In this document: positions 52,410 to 62,630 of the stretch, piece after piece
Layout: each line of letters opens with the position of its first letter
How positions within the stretch are numbered: position 1 is the first letter of the stretch
Source of the DNA: Gonatopus flavifemur
Taxonomy: Eukaryota > Arthropoda > Insecta > Hymenoptera > Dryinidae
NCBI GenBank assembly: GCA_018340375.1
Contig: JAFFJZ010000001.1
Coordinates: 68,626,001-68,690,000 of the forward strand
Reading direction: 5' to 3'
DNA length: 64,000 bases
Position numbers and translations under genes: made by a program
Notes under the pieces: model-generated
Seen by the model: only the letters and a program-made list of their open reading frames with translations
The model's database searches: none
Told to the model about the DNA's origin: nothing

Positions 52410-53529
52410 TAGGTCTAAGCCATATTCAGAATTCCATCACGAATAAGAGATGTTAAGTCTTGAAACTGAGGTAAAGATTCACGTTCGAATTAATATGAAG
52501 ATCAAAGATCTTTCTAATTCTCGCATGAATTGTTTTCTCTCTCATAATGTTTTCAGTGTTTAGATTTTGAAAGTAGTGTACAAAAGCTTCAGTCCTCAGT
52601 GCCTTAAAATTACAAATCTGTTTTCTTTTCATTGTTCTCAGTTGTCTTATGGACACGTGTATTTCTCTGTGCGTATATTTGGATCGAAATATGTCACGCT
52701 CGTCAACGTCTACGTAGTTTCAAAATCCTTACGTCACTTCTGAAAAAACTGTAAAGCACAAGGGTCGACGTTTTTATTTTTTCACTCAGAATTTCAAAAC
52801 CCACCTCTCGAAGAATGGTCCTATCGATACTTTTATGCGTAAATTACTTCCAATGACAATTAATTATTCATTCTTGAATCGACACATCACAATTTTCTCA
52901 ATAGTGAAATTTTAGCTAATTTAAATGACGAGATATTTCAACATTCTGGACGAGGTAGATATTTTGAGAGTAAATTAAGAAAGAAGTGAATCGTTACATA
53001 CACTCCTTGAACAAGGATGTTTTATTTTTAAAACCCTTGACCCTAACATTTTCCACAAAGAGCCACGAATGTCGTTCATCCTAACGAGCCGTGGTTTCAA
53101 CGAGGTGCAAAAGTACCTCGAATTAATGATCATTATGAGAAAACAAACGTTTGTAGTTACGCAAACAATGTACTTTACCGTTGTTACCTCTCTTAAAAAA
53201 TTGACACATATCTGTAATACAGTTTCTCATTTATTTTTCTTCCATACGATTTTCCACAATTCAAAATGTTGCTAAAAAAAAAGGAATAGTTGTGGCATTT
53301 CCTCATTTAATGGATTTTCGAGTTTCTACGGAAGTTACGGTAACTATTCAGTTGGTTTCCTCCACTAACATGATAGTTGCACCGAGTAATGTAAATAACT
53401 CGTGAATCACAAGATATTCACGCTAAACGGAAAAGAAAAAATTCATAAATTGACTATGTAAAATGATAACGCGTCACTTCGAGTCATCGAATGGAAATTT
53501 TTACGAAATATTTTGTTGAATATTTCACA

Positions 53530-53838
53530 CACGGAGAGAAAAAATTTGCTGACGCAGCAAATCGAGATATTATATATAGAATAGCAAAATTTTTTGCTGA
53601 CCTAGCCAAAAATTTGCTATAACAGCAATCGTGTTAGCTACGACAGCAATTTTTTAGATGTGGCAGCAAAAAAGGTTTGCTCCGCCAGCAAATTTTCAGT
53701 ATTATATACAGAATAGCAAACAAATTTTGCTGAGATAGCAAACATTTTTTGCTGCCACAGCTAAGAATTTGCTGCTCTGGCAAAAGGAACCCAGCAAAAG
53801 TAGATTTCGCTGCCACAGCGAATTCCTTTTTTTCCGTG
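53530..53838. mobile_element. 309-bp MITE built of TTTGCTG/CAGCAAA words
   Basis: The ends CACGGAGAGAAAAAATTTGC and, inverted, CACGGAAAAAAAGGAATTCG enclose a run of TTTGCTGACGCAGCAAA-type palindromes and halves. Two phrases of about 20 bases around ATTATATANAGAATAGCAAA recur 140 bases apart. The same family as 34070-34369. The flanks read CA on both sides rather than TA. Confidence 0.7.
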
Positions 53839-54383
53839 CATTATGAGACGACAATAGAGTTTTCTCTCCTGATGTGAATTATTTGACCAGAAATGTGAGA
53901 GCATTTGAAATGCTTTTTAGCGAAAATTTGGTATTGTCAACAAATTTTCCTGTTTTCTCCCCATTTCTGCATATTCGCTGTTTTTTTTTGTGGTTTCCTT
54001 TTAAAAAAAATTTCCCTGAAGATGACATATTTCGTATTTTATATTTTTCATTTTGTATAGGAAATGCAAAATGCTCTCGGAAATCTATTATAAAATACAA
54101 AATATGAAATATATCATGTTCAGAGAAATTTTTTCCAGAAGAAAACCACGAAAACACAAAGAAAATGTGCAGAAATGAGGAATATTCAGCAAAATTCCTT
54201 GGCAATACCAAAATTTCGCAAAAAAGCATTTCGAATGCTTTCACATCTCTGTATTTAACAATATATTTTTTAACAATTTCCATTCTGAACTTTGAAACGC
54301 CGCATTGTTATCCTACATGGTAAATTTATCCATTCTCTATTTTTCGAGTAGTCAGTACAATGTAAGAAATAATTATACAATAT

Positions 54384-54585
54384 CATGAAAAAAAGGCTGG
54401 TAACAGTTATCAAATATATTCTCAAATATGACAAATCAAATATTCGATAACATTAATGAAATATTCAATGATCTTCATAAAATAATTGAGGACAGATATT
54501 AAATATTTTACGAATATTATCGGATATTTGATTGGTCATATCCAAGAATATATTCGATAACTGTTACCAATCCTTTCTTCCAGTG
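54384..54585. mobile_element. 202-bp inverted-repeat element with GGTAACAGTTATC arms
   Basis: The ends CATGAAAAAAAGGCTGG and, inverted, CACTGGAAGAAAGGATTGG are followed by GGTAACAGTTATC on both sides. The arms continue to pair for about 70 bases through ATATATTC and CAAATATGACAAATC-type phrases. The interior is rich in AAATATTC words. It abuts the next element directly. Confidence 0.7.
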
Positions 54586-54801
54586 CACGTATTCGATTTT
54601 CGACCACCTACGGAAAGCAGTTACGACAATCACTTAGTGCTCAGAGCAAATACCACGTTAGTTGAGATAACTAACGGCATAGTCGCGCTAACTAGCATCG
54701 TATTTGTCTCAACCACTCAGTAGTTGCTAGAACTACTCTTTGTAGAAGGCCAAAAATCGACTACGTGAGTAGCTACTGCAAGTATTTCTTTTTTTTCCGT
54801 G
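54586..54801. mobile_element. Inverted-repeat element with TAGTT/AACTA words, abutting the previous one
   Basis: It runs from CACGTATTCGATTTTCGACC to a right end that inverts to CACGGAAAAAAAAGAAAT. The phrases ACGTATTCGATTTT and ACGTAGTCGATTTTT are mirrored, and CGTTAGTTGAGATAACTAACG forms an internal palindrome. Its left end touches the right end of 54384-54585 without a spacer, so the two may be parts of one element split by an insertion. Confidence 0.55.
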
Positions 54802-55054
54802 ATTCCACTAAAAATGATGGCCGCAGAGTTCCACAATGAATAGGGAACTTTTCACACTTATTCGGTGAACTTTTTCCTCACATTTTGGAAAATTCAACAG
54901 CTCAAAGGCAGAATAATTTCTCCAAGTCGCAGAAAACTCTTCTATTGCAAATGAAAAAAGAAAAAAAAGAATTTCCTCACGGCTGGAGGATGAAATCCAC
55001 TATTAAAGTGAAGAAAAACTCGCCATAATTTCTACAGTATACAATTTTTGTGAT

Positions 55055-55172
55055 GGTTGTACCAACTAACGTGGTACTTGTTCTGACCACTAAGTAGTGG
55101 CCGGAGCTACTTTCGTGGAAGATCGAAAATCGATCATCGAAGTAGTTGCTGCAACTATTCCTTTATCCGATA
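55055..55172. repeat. Partial diverged copy of the 54586-54801 element
   Basis: CCAACTAACGTGGTACTTG, CCACTAAGTAGT, GAGCTACTTTCGTGGAAG, and ATCGAAGTAGTTGCTGCAACTATTCC repeat the phrases and order of the right half of the element about 400 bases to the left. No clear ends are seen, so it is a fragment. Confidence 0.5.
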
Positions 55173-57571
55173 TCCTGGATTGAATTTTGATACAATATCA
55201 AACTCCCTTGAATATATTGATTTGTTTATGTAACGCTCCACCGTTTACGTTCGAATCCAATCATCTTTCATTCACTTTAATAAGTGAAACCATAGGGTGC
55301 CTGAGAGCTTTTCTCCCCTCTCAGCATCTTTGGGATAAAGGAATAAAATCAATTTGTGAAATTCGAATAGATATTGTCACATAACTGTGAACAGAAAAAT
55401 AAATATTAGAGTATCTTAATCTTGGAGAAACGCGAGTATCTGACAAAGTCGAATCAGCTTTCCCTCCAGTTGAGCTCCATAGAGTTATTCAACGTCTTCC
55501 ATTATATTTTTGGCTTACGTAATATTCCTAAATTATATGAAAATTTTATAAAGGTGATATAAAACTCTCTACCACACCCAATCATGAAGTTGATATTCAG
55601 GATTCAATCGAAATTCCATTGTCTTTTATAACATTTTATGTGTAAACAGATTATATAAAAATTATATAAAAACTTTGATAAATTCTACTGAACTTGATTT
55701 TCTAGGAATATTAGACAATCATTCTTACGTTTTCATTAGTTCTTGAGTAAATCAGTTATCAAGATATATCGAGAGCTGTAGCTTTAATATATCCTCAAGG
55801 GTTGATGACAAGCATAAATATTACTACATCGTAGCATCTACCACCTTTCGACGCGATAGTTTGAAACAGATTTACTAACTATCAATAATTCCATATTCAC
55901 CGCGAATGTATGTTCCACTCTCTAGAAACATTCGAATAACTGTTGTCATATTTCGAATAGAATAATCACTTGTGATTCAATCGAAACAATTACATACAGT
56001 AGAGACAAAATAATTCCTCCACCAGTATTAACATTATTCCTGGATCATAACCTTTGCGGATTCATTGCAATAAATAATTTATTTGGAATGATTGTTTGTG
56101 CGATTCATGGGAGGTTTAGGTTAATATTTACATTGCTATTTGCAGTAAAAGTGAATACAAATCGATTTTCTACCAATGCAATGCGATTGAATTTCATTCG
56201 TTATTATTTTGAAGGGATGCAAAGATATTATGGGAAAATCTGAAAATGTTGAATACTCATTTCCTGAGTTGTTTGAGAATATTGTGGGAATAAATGAAAA
56301 CACACAATTCATTTGATATTCATTTAAAAGCGATACAGTGTATACATCAAAACATATTCTATTTTCACAAACAATCAATTGTCCTAGTGAAAATAATTAG
56401 TCCTTTCTGTTCCATTCGCATCCATGGAACAAAAACCGCCCTTCCCTTAAAAACTGAACTTTGATCGCCAACTTGCAGTGGAAATTTTAATTGGCGCGGT
56501 ACAATGATATTACGAAGCAGATGCGAGAGAACGAAGAAAAGTGCGGATGAAAAGTGAAATGTCGATGATGTCCTTGCGCGTGAAATCGGATTAAACAATT
56601 TGAATTTACTCCTCCTCGAATAGGGTAATTTCAAACATCGAGGTGGATAAAAATTAAAAATAATAATGTAGATTAAATACTCTTTTCATATAAAATACTT
56701 TTTAATATTTCCCTTCCAGCCACGTTTTTTTTTGCACCCCATCACACCCACACGATTGTTCCTCTCTGTAAAAAACTTGTAAGCTCGTGACACAATTTCA
56801 CACTTACACTCGAGCCGGTACTCTCTTGACTTTCAAATTATGATTCCATAATTCTTCCAACAATGATGCAATGACTCATGGGAAAATTCGCTCGCACTCT
56901 TCATCAAAACAAAAATTTTTAGCAAACTAAATTAATTTATCTTTTGATACCATCAAATCGGCAATTATCATAATTATGAAGATATTCATGTGAATTAATA
57001 ATTCATTCTAACATTTCAATACTTTTGTATTATGTAAATCACAAAAATTTTGATACATTCTAAAAGGATTTAAGAACAAATCACCTGTTGATACTTTTAG
57101 ATATAAAATTAGAATTTTCCGTAAATATACTCTGGAATATATTTCACCATGAAACCTCAGAAACAAAGAAGGATGTTTATTCATCAGCTTCAGAGGGAAG
57201 GTAAAACTATTTGGAAACAAGGTCTTTGAATCATTGAATGTTTCAAACGATTTTCAACTATCGGACACTGTGAGCAAAGACGTTTGACGATCAAGAAGAC
57301 GAGGAGCTGTTTGTTCCTCGTGAGAACAACTTGAAAGCTTCATCCCAACTCACCCTCATCCTTCTTTCCTTCATCGAAGATGCATCGGGGAAAGTTAATT
57401 AAAGTTTCCCTAATATTTCTCAACCTCTAGGATCGGAGCAAGTTTTACCCTGGCTGCAATGTAAAACGTGATACGAGAGCCAATACTTTTTGTTCTCTCG
57501 TCAACTTCACATCGTGGCCAAGAAAGAAGAGAAAAAAATATCCTATGGATATTAAGGAAGTAAGCACCAAC
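55173..57571. other. Gene-free stretch
   Basis: No gene was recognised. TTATATAAAATTT-type phrases near 55540-55680 hint at an old repeat without ends. The part from about 57240 on is less A+T-rich and repeat-free, as expected near an exon, but no coding sequence could be supported. Confidence 0.4.
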
Positions 57572-57688
57572 CTTGACTTTGCGACATCTTCGAGCGGCGA
57601 TGGATCTTGACTGCCTCCTGAGTGCCTCCAGAGGAAACTGTTTTCTTCAGGATACGTTGAAACCACTTCGTCCACTTCAATAACACCA
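57572..57688 (-). other. Possible 117-bp coding exon (weak)
   Basis: On the minus strand a stretch of 117 bases (39 codons) is bounded by a polypyrimidine-poor but AG-ending acceptor (CATTTTAG) and a donor AAG|GTTGGT. It is less A+T-rich than its surroundings and two of its three frames are open; they read GVIEVDEVVSTYPEENSFLW... and VLLKWTKWFQRILKKTVSSG.... I recognise neither. A CpG-richer pocket at 57950-58130 could hold an upstream first exon. It could equally be chance. Confidence 0.22.
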
Positions 57689-57949
57689 CTAAAATGAAAC
57701 GATTCACAAATTTTCAACAGTTTAGTTCACAAGCACAGTCTAATTTAATATGAATGTTGATTCTTTGACGAGGATCTTCTATTAATATGATTTTATAATT
57801 TCACTCAGTCATCGAAATCATACCTCGTATATCCTTTTCGATGGACCAGAATAATTCATTTAATAACAAATTCGAATCGACCGTATCGATGGATTTTTTT
57901 TTTATTATCATCAATATTATCGAAAATACATGGGAAATAAGAAGTGAAA

Positions 57950-58130
57950 GTGCGTGTGATTTATAGAACGTTATCACGATGTTGTGATTTAACGACACTC
58001 GTGAAATATCTCCCTTCCGCGATGAGAATCGCTCGCAACGCGGTCTGGGCGGTGACTAAGAGCAGACGGACACAAGCGTCCCGACGCTCGGCATCACACC
58101 AACCCCCTCTTTTCTTTCCTCTCGTTTCGT
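57950..58130. other. CpG-rich pocket, possible promoter or first exon
   Basis: A short stretch rich in CG (CGCGATGAGAATCGCTCGCA, GACACAAGCGTCCCGACGCT) stands out from the A+T-rich background. A 157-codon plus frame covers it but looks like low-complexity translation of untranslated DNA after the first third. It may be a promoter or 5' leader of a gene reading leftward, where the weak exon at 57.6 kb lies. No core promoter motif was fixed. Confidence 0.25.
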
Positions 58131-59214
58131 CTTCCTACAATTCGAACTCTTTCTTTTATCATCCATCTCCGATATGTGCTGTCGCTGCTATAGAGCTCAG
58201 TCGTTACCCATTATTTTATCTCTCGATATCGCACAATCGTTGCCACTCGCGTCTCTGTCATGTTTTATCACTTCTCTACTCTGCTTTTACATTCGTTCCT
58301 GTGTGTTTACTCATTACACTTGATACAGATGCGTACCGGAAACAATGTTCCCATGAGAGAGCAAAAAAATATCGAATCGTTGGGAATTCGAGCGTATTAG
58401 AAAAAGTCTATTCCTGAATTGGAGTATGTTTGGAGGGAATTCACTTTTGAGAATTTTTTTTCTTTGAATCAAATATTCGAAGGGTTGTATTCCAGAAAAC
58501 ACATCAGTCCTGAAGTGTTCTGAAAGAACTTTAAAGTAGCTCTGAATACAATTAGTACATTTGCTTTAATATTATTTACGGTGTCACAGAATTGATGGTC
58601 CGCACTGCACAGGCATATTCCACTGCCGAATGGAGCAAATTCTGTATTCGGGAAAGTTTCATTTATAGCTCAGTTTTTGAGATGTAAATATTTTTTTTAT
58701 TTTTCGGGAAATCCAAATATCTCAAAAATGCTACAATTCAAGTTTTTTAATTGATCAGAGTCTTCTAAATTGAAGGGACGATTGAATTATCTTATGTGCT
58801 TCATTTTCATTGGTTAGAATTCGAGAAATTTCAATTGACTATAGTTTTAAAACGGAATACAATATGATAATTGAATTATTTTCTCTAAAATCTATCTTTC
58901 TCCAACTTGAATAAAGGTATCGAATGTAAAGACGTGAATTCCAACGTTTCTAAGATCTTTTGATTTTTGGAAAAATTTGAACATATCCATATTTTAACCA
59001 CAAAACCTCAAATAAAATACGCTTGTACAATATAGTCTAGCAATTCTGGAACACACACACAACCCTAACAAGAAAATGTGTCTCTGGAACGTTTTTTGAA
59101 CGTTCAAAAAACCTCCCCTGCGTCCTATAAATCTTCCATAAATCTTCCAGTGATACGTTGTGCTGTCTGGGAATATCCTATAAATTTATATAGTGAATAT
59201 CCATGTATATTCCA

Positions 59215-59333
59215 ACTATTAGCCCAATCATAGACCAAGCTTGGCACATTATTTGCTGAGACTTGCCTGGATCAATGTCACTAAGCTTGGTCCGGGCTTT
59301 GAAACGGTAACATCAGGCCAAGCTTGAGCCAAT
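59215..59333. repeat. Inverted repeat with CCAAGCTTGG words
   Basis: CTATTAGCCCAA at the left and, inverted, CTATTGGCTCAAGCTTGG at the right bound about 120 bases. CAAGCTTGG recurs three times inside. Likely a small hairpin element; no target duplication was determined. Confidence 0.45.
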
Positions 59334-59353
59334 AGTTTTGCCACACCGCTAGA

Positions 59354-59492
59354 GCTGGGACTATAATGTGACTCAATTTGATGTTTTATACAAGAAGTTT
59401 GTATTAAATTTCAATCGATATTTTATATAAATTTATAGAAACTTGATACAAATTTTATATAGAATCATCTTCAGTGGCATTATAGCTCCAGT
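59354..59492. repeat. Inverted repeat, about 139 bp
   Basis: The left end CTGGGACTATAATGTGACT pairs with a right end that inverts to CTGGAGCTATAATGCCACT. The arms continue through TTTGTATTAAATTT / TTTGTATCAAGTTT-type phrases to a loop near ATATTTTATATAAA. It is a hairpin MITE candidate next to the previous repeat. Confidence 0.55.
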
Positions 59493-60133
59493 ACTACACA
59501 CCACACATCAACCAATGTTCCTTTGATCACAGATATTGTGATAAAAAAAAAATCGAACCATATTTCAGTTTATGAGTTTCTTCCTCAAAATCCTGTGCGG
59601 GAATCATGTTACAAAAATGGGAAAAATCATCACTAGCAAATTTGCGTTGCCTGATGTTTCAATCAATTTTACTGTTAACGTTGAATTCACAACATGATCT
59701 TATAACGATCTGATGCCTCTCTATGAAGAATCACCTTAGTAACTGATGGTTTAACAGTGTAACATTACCTTTGAGCCAGCCTACATCCTTATTCAGATCA
59801 ACCATGATATCCATCCTAATGTGTGAAACTATCGGGTCTAGCTCGCGCCCGGCTTGTTACCAATCGTGGCAACTATGGGGTAGGGTAGGGCCAGCCCTGG
59901 CGTAATGCTGTACGCAAGGCCTTACCCATCACAAATTAATAATTCAGTGATTGACTATCAACAGTTTATGACAGTTCGGAATGAATTCTTTCTGATGATA
60001 TAATAATTCACTTGGGACATCCACGTGCTTCGTGGATACATTATAATTATTGGAATATAGCGTCAATCGAATGAGAATAAGCAGTTTTGAGGAAAAACAA
60101 TGAAGAACCAAATACTATTCGATTCCATCACAT

Positions 60134-60359
60134 CCTGGTTTAAAAACTCTATTGAATCCCACTGACTGATGAGATTTAATACAAACTTTGCAACGGTAAA
60201 TAACGATACGCACTTGTTCAAACCCGTTGAAACCCATTGGGACTGATTACATTAATGAGATTCGATGGAAATTCAATGAGTTTGAATGGTCATTTACCGT
60301 TGCAAAGTTTGTATTGAATTTCATCAATTAATGGGTTTCAATGGACTTGTTTAATCAGG
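60134..60359. mobile_element. 226-bp MITE with CCTGRTTWAA ends
   Basis: The left arm starts CCTGGTTTAAAAACTC and the right arm inverts to CCTGATTAAACAAGTCC. The arms pair for about 68 bases and end with a perfect stretch around ATACAAACTTTGCAACGG. The loop holds further copies of CATTGAAACCCATTGG words in both orientations. No coding capacity; no clear target duplication. Confidence 0.75.
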
Positions 60360-60464
60360 TCAAGCCTCACCCAGAAACTGTAAGAAAGGAAAATAAAAGA
60401 AACGACACATCCCCGATCTAGCAAATCACACAGCCCTGGTTACACAAAACCATTGATTCTCGCC

Positions 60465-60655
60465 GAATCTCATTGAATTCTGCACAATGTTCTGACTAAA
60501 CACTATCCAACCTTTTTAAGTGATGTTTAATCAGATGAATGTATTTTTTCGATGTGATTCTGATTGAATCTTGCACAATGTTCTGACCAAATCCTATAAA
60601 ATTTCAATTCGTCAAATTCTATGGATTTTTTTAATCAGAAAATTGTTTCGCTCGA
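60465..60655. repeat. Two-copy tandem duplication of about 95 bp
   Basis: TTGAATCTTGCACAATGTTC and the variant TTGAATTCTGCACAATGTTC begin two copies, each followed by TGACYAAA-CCTAT-like text, a T-rich stretch and TTTAATCAGA. The two copies diverge by roughly one base in five. It may be part of a larger repeat with the CCTGATTAA-ended MITE to its left, as TTTAATCAG occurs in both. Confidence 0.5.
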
Positions 60656-60670
60656 CTTCTTTGAACCCTT

Positions 60671-60687
60671 CCCCCCCCCCCCCCCCC
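60671..60687 (+). repeat. Poly-C tract, 17 bases
   Basis: Seventeen consecutive C residues followed by TCCCG. A similar tract of 15 C is at 33-47. Length may vary by assembly or polymerase slippage. Confidence 0.95.
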
Positions 60688-60793
60688 TCCCGTCCTATAA
60701 AAAATGTCGGAGAGATTTGACAGAAAATGGGGAAAAAATCGCCACGAAACGGAAAACATAATTCACAGCATTTTCAATAGGGAAACTCGCCAA

Positions 60794-60808
60794 CAGGGCC
60801 GAATTAAG
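60794..60808. repeat. hAT-like terminus CAGGGCCGAATTAAG, orphan
   Basis: These 15 bases are identical to the start of the miniature element at 19034, and both are preceded by CAA. No inverted partner was found to the right, so this is probably one end of a decayed element, disrupted by the MITE that starts eight bases further on. Confidence 0.45.
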
Positions 60809-60815
60809 AAGTGTG

Positions 60816-61038
60816 CACTGCTAAAAATTTCTGCATTAATTTTAATGTTTTTACTGAAAGTTTTTTTCAAGTACGTACATGGATTCAGTTTCATGCACAT
60901 TTTACATGAAATTTATCGTAAACTATAGCATAATGTATAGTTTTTCTATGTTTTTGTACATTAAATTTAATGCAGAATATATATGAACCTAATTTCATGT
61001 ACGTAATTGAAAAAAACTTCGAGATATTTCTGACAGTG
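60816..61038. mobile_element. 223-bp MITE with CACTG ends
   Basis: The ends CACTGCTAAAAATTTCTG and, inverted, CACTGTCAGAAATATCTCG open two arms that share GTTTTTTTCAAGTACGTACATG-like text (one or two changes). CTGCATTAA and its inverse also face each other. It lies just inside the orphan hAT end at 60794. Confidence 0.6.
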
Positions 61039-61956
61039 CGAGGTTCCGAGCTGTGATAATATTCGAGGCTTCCTCGAAGTAAAAAGCGCGAGGAGAAATG
61101 TCCTTCAAAGTTTTCTGCATCAATCCAGCTTTCTCAAATAATTATCATACAATTGAATTTACAGCATTATTTTTATATTAAATGATAAAAAGCATTTCAG
61201 AACGATGATCAATTGCTATTTTGATGAACAAAAACATGTCTAAAATAAAAAATATCATTTTTTTTCATTAAATGCAAAAAAATTCGTAACGAACACTATT
61301 TTGAGATATGTATACGACTTTATGTTATTAAAAACGCAATCTGAACTACATTGAAGTGAAGAATGAATCGAACGGAAATAAAATATATATGTAGAAGATA
61401 TGTGCATACATTTCAAATTTGGCGCCAAAAATGTGACATTTTGCCTGCAGGAGAAAGGCGAGTTCCAGCAATCAATTTATAGTATCCTATTCATCACAAT
61501 GGTAGAATTTGTCTTGAAATAATATATCTCGAAAGTGCAATATGGTGAGTATCAATATCCCGAATTCTCCTAAAACATGAATCTTCTAGGGAATCTTAGT
61601 AACTTATCAGAGATTCCCTGGAAATTCACCAATCAGGAGAATCCAAGACATTGAGGTTTTAATTTCCCTAAAACTTCTTGATGACTCATCTTTAGGAATC
61701 CACAAGAAATACGCGGAATGGCCCAATCAAATTGTTTCGGGAGATTGTACTTTCGGGATAAACCGAATCTACCCTCTCTGTCTCGATCAGTGTTTCCACA
61801 ACGGGATTTCTCTCTCCATTTGATTGGCCTTACTATTTATCATCAGTTCACGATTAGCCAATTCTCGATTATTAAAGTCTGTTCACAAAATCTACACAAA
61901 TTCGAGAATGCAATGCGCAGAAACCGTATCGAGACCTGCGCAGCCTTCCGTTCCTT

Positions 61957-62083
61957 ACGTTCACGCAGAGTTGCCAGGTTAAGAGAATTTCTAAGGGAAT
62001 CTATCAATGAATTGGCTCCATTGAATCGAATGACCAATGGAGAGACTCTAGTTCTCCCTAACCTGGCAATAGTGCGTTCACGT
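61957..62083. repeat. Short inverted-repeat element upstream of NOL9
   Basis: Two arms face each other: a left arm containing ACGTTCACGCA and TTGCCAGGTTA, and a right arm ending TAACCTGGCAA followed by TGCGTTCACGT. The TTGCCAGGTTA core is perfect and the pairing continues imperfectly for about 40 bases. The middle holds the repeated word CCATTG. It looks like a small MITE or a hairpin about 550 bases before the NOL9 ATG. A long open frame runs across it (61718-62251) but is best seen as chance. No transposase family can be named. Confidence 0.5.
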
Positions 62084-62259
62084 GTGTGTCTAGACTTTTC
62101 AATGAAATCTACGTTAAGATGCGTTAAGATTATCTCTACTTCAGGAATGTTGATAGATCATTTATCATCATTTATGATCAACGCAATGGTGATGAATAAC
62201 CGTGAAATATGTTTCAAGCTCAACAAGGACTTGATTTTTCTAAAAACGTGAAACGAGCC

Positions 62260-62630
62260 AGCAAGTGAATTCTATGTAATTTCTCTTCATTTTGTGTTGT
62301 ATTCTTCTTTTTTTTAAACAATAATACAACTTATTCGAAGACTTTGATGCAGGTATTCGCAGATTGTTATGTAAACAAACAACCATTTGAATTCCACGTG
62401 TGCTATGAGACAACTGTTTTTTAAATATAATTTGTCTCATCAAAATTATACACAAATCGAAACGAAGTGAAGAATCTGAAACGCACTGCGGTTCTTTTGT
62501 GAATTTAAATCTGTTCAACCATCTGCTACACCAACCACATTTTCAACATCGAGTCACCTGGATCCAACAATCATTCTTCTCATCCAAATTCTACCTAATA
62601 TTGAGTACCTTTTGATTAAAAAAAGTAAGC
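62260..62630 (+). promoter_or_regulatory. Probable promoter and 5' leader of NOL9
   Basis: This stretch has no ORF or repeat that I can see and lies directly upstream of the NOL9 start codon. It is moderately A+T-rich with pyrimidine-rich patches. A CACGTG E-box lies at 62395-62400, about 230 bases before the ATG. In Drosophila such E-boxes are Myc/Max sites enriched near ribosome-biogenesis genes, and NOL9 is one. CACGTG also occurs several other times in the window, so chance is possible. No clear TATA box or splice acceptor was chosen; the transcription start is unknown. Confidence 0.35.

Noticed and set aside
53874..54283. Opposing frames of 77 and 134 codons that are near mirror images (both contain AFEMLF)
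   Set aside because: They result from an inverted repeat of A+T-rich DNA (GCATTTGAAATGCTTTT and its inverse), not from genes. It is another hairpin-like repeat at about 53890-54245, without defined ends.
57944..58417. 157-codon plus frame over the CpG-rich pocket
   Set aside because: The second half is a low-complexity Ser/Phe/Leu translation of pyrimidine-rich DNA. The signal is better explained as promoter-like composition.
61718..62251. 177-codon plus frame upstream of NOL9
   Set aside because: It runs through the small inverted repeat, has no recognised motif and shows a composition of chance translation. No splice or start context supports it.
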